Shown: in pieces, positions 59,462 through 64,000 of the stretch
Numbering within the stretch: the first letter of the stretch is position 1
Layout of the letters: each line of letters opens with the position of its first letter
Assembly (NCBI GenBank): GCA_002840685.1
Contig: PHBU01000007.1
Span: 1-64,000, forward strand
Origin: Chloroflexi bacterium HGW-Chloroflexi-6
GTDB lineage: Bacteria; Chloroflexota; Anaerolineae; Anaerolineales; Villigracilaceae
Length of the DNA stretch: 64,000 nt
Reading direction: 5' to 3'
Notes under the pieces: generated by a model
Told to the model about the DNA's origin: nothing
Databases searched by the model: none
Seen by the model: the letters and a program-made list of their open reading frames with translations, nothing else
Translations under genes and position numbers: made by a program

Positions 59462-61261
59462 TTATTCCTGAAACCCGCTCTGGTACAGGTTGTAGTACAT
59501 GCTCTGCTTCGCCATTAATTCAGCGTGCGTGCCCTGTTCGACGATCTGGCCGTCGTGGACGACAACGATTTTGTCGGCATTGGTGATGGTGGAAAGGCGA
59601 TGGGCGATGACGAAGCTGGTGCGTCCCTGCAGCAGGGTTGCCAGGGCTTTTTGGATGACCTGCTCGGTCTGGGTATCCACACTGGAGGTGGCCTCATCCA
59701 GCACCAGGATGCGCGGGTCAGCCAGCAGGGCGCGTGCGAAGGAGATCAACTGGCGCTGCCCGACGCTCAACAAAACTCCGCCTTCTTCGACCGAGGTTTC
59801 GTAACCCTTTTTTAGATTCATGATGAAATCATGTGCGCCAACAGCCTGGGCCGCAGATTCGACTTCCGTGTCTGTAGCTTCGAGGCGGCCAAACTTGATG
59901 TTGTCTTTGACCGTGCCGTTGAACAGGAAGGGATCTTGCAGAACGATGCCCATCTGCTGGCGCAAGGAATCTTGAGTCACCGTACGCAGATCGTGGCCGT
60001 CGACCAGGACAGCGCCCTCGACCGGGTCGTAGAAGCGCGAGAGCAGTTTGACGAGGGTCGTTTTTCCGGCTCCCGTCTCGCCGACCAGGGCAACGGTTGA
60101 ACCTGCCGGGGCGAAAAGCTCAATTTGGCGCAGGACAGGCGTCGGGTCGTCTGAATAGTTGAAGGAAACGTTCTCGAAACGCACATCGCCCTTAATCGGC
60201 GGCAGCGCGGCAGCGTTAGCGGCATCCTGCACTTCCACCGGGGTATCGAGCAGATCCAACAGGCGTTCGCCGCCGGCCATGGTCGATTGCAGGGTGTCGA
60301 AACGACGCGACAGGTCGCGGATCGGTTCAAAGTAGCGATCGATGTAAAGCACAAAGGCAACCAGCACCCCGGCGGTGATGCTTTCGCCGAGCACGGCCGT
60401 TCCGCCGATATAGATGACGGCGGCGGTCGCCAGCGCGCCGAGAATATCGACAACCGGCAGGAAGGATGCGGCGACTTTGGCGGCGCTGATGGCGGTTTGC
60501 AGGTGGTAGCGGTTGGTGACCTCGCTGAACCTGGCATAGTTATGGGCCTGGCGGCTGAAGGCCTGCACAACGCGGATGCCGTTGATGTTCTCTGCCAGCA
60601 CCGAATTGACCCACGAGATGGCGGCGCGCACGCGGCGATAGGCGAAGCGGGCGCGGGTGCGGTAGATGTAGGTGGCCAGGATCATGAGCGGGATGGTGGC
60701 AAAGGTGATCAGCGACAGTTTGACGTTGAGTGCCAGCATGGCGACGATGATCCCGACCAGGGCGAACAGGTCGCGGGCGATGGCCAGCACAGCCCAGGTG
60801 ATGAATTCGCGCAGGGTTTCAACATCGTTGATGACGCGCGTGATAACGCGCCCGACGCTGTAACGGGTGTAAAAACCGAGCGAAAGTTTTTGCAGGTGGG
60901 CAAAGAGCACTTTGCGCAGGTCATAGATCACCGATTGGCCAACCTTGGCCATGATGTTGACGCGCAGGTAGATAAATCCCCAGCGGACGACGGCTGCGCC
61001 GAGGTAGATCAGCACGGCGTTGCGCAGAGCGACCGGGTTGCGGGCCATCAGTCCGTCGTCGATGGCGATTTTGACCAGGTAAGGGCCGATCACCGATGAG
61101 GCGGTTGCCACCAGCATCAGGAGCGCTGATATGAGCATTTCCCATTTGTAGGGGGCGATGAATCCCATCAAGCGGCGGGCAACATGCGGGTCGAGGGCCT
61201 TGTCGTACAGTTCCTCGGATTGGACAACATAGGCGGGTGGGGTAATTGTGGTTTGGGTCAT
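59462..61261 (-). CDS. Heterodimeric ABC exporter subunit with canonical Walker B
   Basis: A 599-aa half-transporter: six TM helices (about residues 30-320) and an ATPase domain. Walker A is LVGETGAGKTTLVKL, the signature is LSVGQRQLISFARALL, and Walker B with catalytic Glu is RILVLDEATSSVD; the switch His is in TSFVIAHRLSTI. The signature reads LSVGQ instead of LSGGQ. The ATG at 61261 begins 1 nt after the stop of the partner gene, so both are translated together. Multidrug or lipid export is likely, as in TM287/TM288 and TmrAB. Confidence 0.9.
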   Translation of the reverse strand: MTQTTITPPAYVVQSEELYDKALDPHVARRLMGFIAPYKWEMLISALLMLVATASSVIGPYLVKIAIDDGLMARNPVALRNAVLIYLGAAVVRWGFIYLRVNIMAKVGQSVIYDLRKVLFAHLQKLSLGFYTRYSVGRVITRVINDVETLREFITWAVLAIARDLFALVGIIVAMLALNVKLSLITFATIPLMILATYIYRTRARFAYRRVRAAISWVNSVLAENINGIRVVQAFSRQAHNYARFSEVTNRYHLQTAISAAKVAASFLPVVDILGALATAAVIYIGGTAVLGESITAGVLVAFVLYIDRYFEPIRDLSRRFDTLQSTMAGGERLLDLLDTPVEVQDAANAAALPPIKGDVRFENVSFNYSDDPTPVLRQIELFAPAGSTVALVGETGAGKTTLVKLLSRFYDPVEGAVLVDGHDLRTVTQDSLRQQMGIVLQDPFLFNGTVKDNIKFGRLEATDTEVESAAQAVGAHDFIMNLKKGYETSVEEGGVLLSVGQRQLISFARALLADPRILVLDEATSSVDTQTEQVIQKALATLLQGRTSFVIAHRLSTITNADKIVVVHDGQIVEQGTHAELMAKQSMYYNLYQSGFQE

Positions 61262-61262
61262 A

Positions 61263-63053
61263 CTATCCAAAATCCTTGGTTCGTCTTACTTCCAGCTTTT
61301 CTTTTTCCACGATTTCTTCTTCATCGGGCTTGTTCTCGATCAGCTGCAGATCGTGGATTTCGCGGTACAGGCCGCCTTCCGCCAGCAGACCTTCGTGCGT
61401 GCCGGTCTGGACGATGCGTCCCTTATCCATGACCACGATCAGGTCAGCCCGGCGGACAGTGCTCAAGCGGTGGGCGATGACAAAGGTTGTGCGGCCCTCC
61501 ATCAGCTTGTCGAGCGCTTGCTGGATGAGTTGTTCGGTTTGGGTATCGACGCTCGAAAGCGAATCATCCAAAATCAGGATGCGTGGATCCATCAGCAGGG
61601 CGCGGGCGATGGCCACGCGCTGGCGCTGCCCACCCGAAAGGGTCACACCGCGCTCGCCGACCATCGTCCCGTAACCTTCAGGGAAGCCGCGGATAAATTC
61701 ATCAGCCTGGGCGGCGCGGGCCGCGGCGAACACCTCTTCATCGGTCGCGTCCGGGCGGCCATAGGCGATGTTTTCGCGAATGCTGTCTGAGAACAAGAGC
61801 GAGGTCTGCAAGACCAGCCCGATCTGCCTGCGCAGTCCAACCAGGTCGTAACGGCGCACATCCACACCGTCCACAAGCACTTCACCATCGGATACATCGT
61901 AAAAACGTGGGATGAGATTAACCAGCGATGATTTGCCGGAACCGGTCGTGCCAATTAATGCGATTAACTGATTCGGGGCGACCCGCAGGTTGATCTCCGT
62001 CAAAGAGTGTTTTTTCTCATCCAGGTATTTCAGCGTTACATCCCGAAATTCGACTTCGCCGCGCAGCACGGACGGTTTGAGCGCATCTGCCGGGGTTTCG
62101 ATCTCCGGGTCGGTATCGAGTACTTCGAGCACACGCTTGGCCCCGGCAGATGCTTCACCGGCGGCATTGACCAGCCAGGTCAGTTGTTGGGCGGGCGTCG
62201 CCAGCATCAGCACATAGGCATTGAAAGCTACCAATTCGCCCACGCTCAATTCGCCGCTTAAAACCATGCCGCCCCCGAACCACAGGATCAAAATGGTGCA
62301 CATCGTCACCAGAAAGTCGGTGGTTGGCATAACTTTGGCCCAGGTGCCAATGACTTTAATGCGGGCGTTGAAATAACCGCGGTTGGTTTCATCGAAGCGG
62401 CTGATCTCGTGATTTTCGCGGGCAAAAGCGCGCACCACCTGCACCCCGCTCACGTTTTCCTGCAAGCGCGCCGAAAGTTCGCCGAGCATGTTGTCAACCT
62501 GAAAAAACAGGGTCGTGATACGGTTGCCAAAATCAAAAGTCATCCAAACCATCGGGAATATCGGGATGATGGCGATCAGGGTCAATTGCCAGTTGGCGCT
62601 GAACATGATCGCCAGTGCCCCGAACAGCAGGAAAAGCAATTGAATAATTTCAACCACCGAGCCGCCGATAAAATTCTGCACAGCGCGGGTGTCTTCAATA
62701 CAGCGCGAGATGATCTGACCGGTCTGGGCATGGTCGTGATACGAAAACGATAAATGCTGGATGTGGTCATAAAGCTTGTTGCGGATATCGTAGCCAATGT
62801 GGCTGCCGATCCACTCTGAGATGAAGCGCTGGAAGCCAGACAGGGCGGCGGTCAACAGTCCCAGCCCGAGCAGGATCAGCGCCGAGCGGATGATAACCTC
62901 CAAATTTGAAGGCGCAAGCCCATCGTCAATGACCTGGCGGATGACGCGCGGCACGTACAGGCTCAGGCCGGTCAACGCCAGAAGGTTGAGCATCGAAAGG
63001 GTCAGTTGCAGCAGGTAGGGTTTGAGGACAAAACGCAGGCGGAAGAGGGACAT
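61263..63053 (-). CDS. Heterodimeric ABC exporter subunit with degenerate Walker B
   Basis: A 596-aa half-transporter: TM domain about residues 15-310, then ATPase domain with Walker A LIGTTGSGKSSLVNL, canonical signature LSGGQRQRVAIARALL, and Walker B RILILDDSLSSVD, where the catalytic Glu is Asp. The switch His is in TTFVIAHRLSTV. In heterodimeric exporters the subunit with Asp here forms the non-hydrolysing site together with the altered signature of its partner, exactly the combination seen in this pair. It lies 57 nt downstream of the MarR gene. Confidence 0.9.
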   Translation of the reverse strand: MSLFRLRFVLKPYLLQLTLSMLNLLALTGLSLYVPRVIRQVIDDGLAPSNLEVIIRSALILLGLGLLTAALSGFQRFISEWIGSHIGYDIRNKLYDHIQHLSFSYHDHAQTGQIISRCIEDTRAVQNFIGGSVVEIIQLLFLLFGALAIMFSANWQLTLIAIIPIFPMVWMTFDFGNRITTLFFQVDNMLGELSARLQENVSGVQVVRAFARENHEISRFDETNRGYFNARIKVIGTWAKVMPTTDFLVTMCTILILWFGGGMVLSGELSVGELVAFNAYVLMLATPAQQLTWLVNAAGEASAGAKRVLEVLDTDPEIETPADALKPSVLRGEVEFRDVTLKYLDEKKHSLTEINLRVAPNQLIALIGTTGSGKSSLVNLIPRFYDVSDGEVLVDGVDVRRYDLVGLRRQIGLVLQTSLLFSDSIRENIAYGRPDATDEEVFAAARAAQADEFIRGFPEGYGTMVGERGVTLSGGQRQRVAIARALLMDPRILILDDSLSSVDTQTEQLIQQALDKLMEGRTTFVIAHRLSTVRRADLIVVMDKGRIVQTGTHEGLLAEGGLYREIHDLQLIENKPDEEEIVEKEKLEVRRTKDFG

Positions 63054-63110
63054 AGTTTTTTTTGGAATGCAGAATTTAGAATGCAGGATGAAGAATGGAA
63101 AGCGGGAAAT

Positions 63111-63539
63111 TTAATCCTTGAGCGTTTTTTGAAGAAGTTCGAGCGCGTCGAGCACCTGGGTGCGGGCCGGGGGATCAAGCTGAGTGAATTTGGTTTCGAG
63201 CCAGGTGTTGGTTTCGGCATAAATGCTGTTCATGACCCGCGCGCCTTCCTCGGTCAGGGATAGCTGAATGTGGCGGCGGTCGTTGGTGTCGGTCAGGCGT
63301 GTCACGAAGCCGCGGTTGACCAGCCCATCGACCGCCTTGCTAACCGCGGGACGGCTGGTGCGGCTGTCTTCGGCGATCGTGCTGACAGAATCGAATCCGC
63401 GCCGGATGCGCCTCAGCACCTGGAACTGTTCAACGGTCAAGTTGAACTGCTCCGCAGCGGTGCGGCGGATCTGGGCGCGAGCCTGAAACCAGGCCGGGGG
63501 CACAACTTCCCAAAATTTATCGATCAGGGGATTTGACAT
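63111..63539 (-). CDS. MarR family transcriptional regulator
   Basis: A 142-aa winged-helix repressor. The DNA-recognition helix lies in SRPAVSKAVDGLVNRGFVTR near residue 70, followed by the wing with DTNDRRHIQLSLTEEGARVM (the DxRD-like salt bridge region). MarR proteins usually repress their own operon and are released by ligands such as drugs. It is the first gene of marR-ABC-ABC, and its start codon lies within the large palindrome at 63538-63590, so autoregulation is very likely. No strong ribosome binding site is seen. Confidence 0.9.
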   Translation of the reverse strand: MSNPLIDKFWEVVPPAWFQARAQIRRTAAEQFNLTVEQFQVLRRIRRGFDSVSTIAEDSRTSRPAVSKAVDGLVNRGFVTRLTDTNDRRHIQLSLTEEGARVMNSIYAETNTWLETKFTQLDPPARTQVLDALELLQKTLKD

Positions 63540-63590
63540 AGTTAATCCATAGAATAGTTATAGTTGTTAACTATTCTATGGATTAACTAT
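63538..63590 (-). promoter_or_regulatory. MarR operator: perfect palindrome over promoter and start codon
   Basis: Two perfect 23-bp arms (beginning ATAGTTAATCCATAGAATAG) separated by 7 nt. One arm contains the TAGAAT -10 box (63573-63578), the other overlaps the marR ATG. A TTGACT -35 box (63595-63600) lies 16 bp upstream of the -10. The repeated TAGTTA/TAACTA units fit MarR half-sites. Confidence 0.8.
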
Positions 63591-63594
63591 AAAA

Positions 63595-63600
63595 AGTCAA
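63595..63600 (-). promoter_or_regulatory. -35 box of the marR-ABC operon
   Basis: TTGACT on the minus strand with 16 bp to TAGAAT at 63573-63578, giving a transcription start near 63566. Confidence 0.55.
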
Positions 63601-63687
63601 GGTGTCATAATACCGGTATTTCGGGTGACTGGAACAGATTGCGCCAACAACCGGCATGTGTTCAAACCAGCGCCAAGACAGGCCGAG

Positions 63688-64000
63688 TTAACCGCCCGTC
63701 ACCTCAAGAAAAGCCATGCTCAAGTTTTGTGAACTGCCGCCGACCATCAATTCAAACTTGCCTGGTTCGACCACTTTTTGCATCGATTCGCCCCAAAACT
63801 GGAGCTGTTCGCGACCCACTTCAAACATCACCGTGCGGGTTTCTCCTGGCTGGAGCGTGATGCGCTGAAAGCCTTTGAGCAGCTTCACCGGGCGGGTGAC
63901 ACGCTCACTTAAAACATCGTGGATGTAAAGCTGTACAACTTCGTCGCCGGAGCGGCTGCCGGTATTGGTCACGTCCACCGCAAGTGTGGTGCTTTGATCG
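63688..64000 (-). CDS. C-terminal end of a GH3 beta-glucosidase-type gene (cut by window edge)
   Basis: The frame is open to the window end and only the last ~104 residues are seen. They form the fibronectin-III-like domain that closes many GH3 beta-glucosidases: GDEVVQLYIHDVLSERVTRP, LKGFQRITLQPGETRTVMFE and PGKFELMVGGSSQNL are typical. The catalytic part lies outside the window. Together with the GH30 enzyme at 22-23.8 kb it points to polysaccharide use. Confidence 0.82.
   Translation of the reverse strand, partial: DQSTTLAVDVTNTGSRSGDEVVQLYIHDVLSERVTRPVKLLKGFQRITLQPGETRTVMFEVGREQLQFWGESMQKVVEPGKFELMVGGSSQNLSMAFLEVTGG

Overview
The window is a GC-rich bacterial chromosome segment with tightly packed genes on both strands and very little phage or plasmid content. 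Several features suggest an uncultured member of Chloroflexota, class Anaerolineae. These include many lipoproteins with LxxC signal sequences, a YfbK-type VWA protein, a MEMO1-family protein and HerA/NurA. Near-consensus TATAAT boxes often lie 6-9 nt before the start codon (leaderless genes), and there are many short intergenic palindromes. The taxon is an inference from gene content; there is no rRNA or tRNA gene in the window to confirm it.

Layout. 1-8.5 kb (minus): an apparent co-directional unit of a small membrane protein, selA, a DUF402 protein, a GNAT acetyltransferase, an M24 peptidase, tsaD, glmS and a multi-TM protein. 8.5-11.2 kb (minus): methionine synthesis, metY followed by metA, behind a consensus promoter and a long structured leader ending in a strong terminator. 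11.4-17 kb (plus): VWA lipoprotein, MFS transporter, HhH/coiled-coil membrane protein and a phosphohexomutase. 17-21.7 kb (minus): a compact five-gene unit of a TIM-barrel isomerase, LuxS, a sedoheptulose-7-phosphate-cyclase-like enzyme, a UbiG-like methyltransferase and a UbiA-like prenyltransferase; this is the best candidate for an undescribed pathway. 21.8-26.1 kb: a GH30 glycosidase, a HepT/MntA toxin-antitoxin pair and a lipoprotein, interspersed with copies of two repeat types. 26.2-30.2 kb: mfd and a nested palindromic repeat. 30.2-33.4 kb (plus): methyltransferase, MFS exporter and a flippase-like membrane protein. 33.4-37.2 kb (minus): MEMO1, NUDIX hydrolase, an ECF sigma/anti-sigma pair, DUF3054 and an ABM monooxygenase.

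37.2-44.7 kb (minus): a complete-looking tryptophan operon trpS-E-G-D-C-F-B without trpA, under a T-box leader with a TGG specifier. 44.7-48.5 kb: a two-gene molybdenum hydroxylase of the xanthine dehydrogenase family. 48.8-51.7 kb: cupin, a YcaQ-like protein, an ICMT-like methyltransferase and a REP-associated transposase with its REP palindromes. 51.7-56.5 kb (minus): a NurA, membrane protein, HAS-barrel and HerA operon interrupted by a PD-(D/E)XK (GxxExxY) gene flanked by imperfect inverted repeats. 56.6-64 kb: SIMPL lipoprotein, beta-hydroxyacid dehydrogenase, acyltransferase 3, a MarR-controlled heterodimeric ABC exporter and the 3' end of a GH3-type glycosidase gene cut by the window edge.

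Regulation is visible at several points: two RNA-controlled operons (metY-metA and trp) share a TTGACA-N16-TATAAT promoter, the MarR gene carries a perfect 23-bp-arm palindrome over its promoter and start, and at least five genes look leaderless. Palindromic repeats of at least four families fill many gaps and in several cases supply the stop codon of the neighbouring gene. I saw no CRISPR array, tRNA or rRNA gene.
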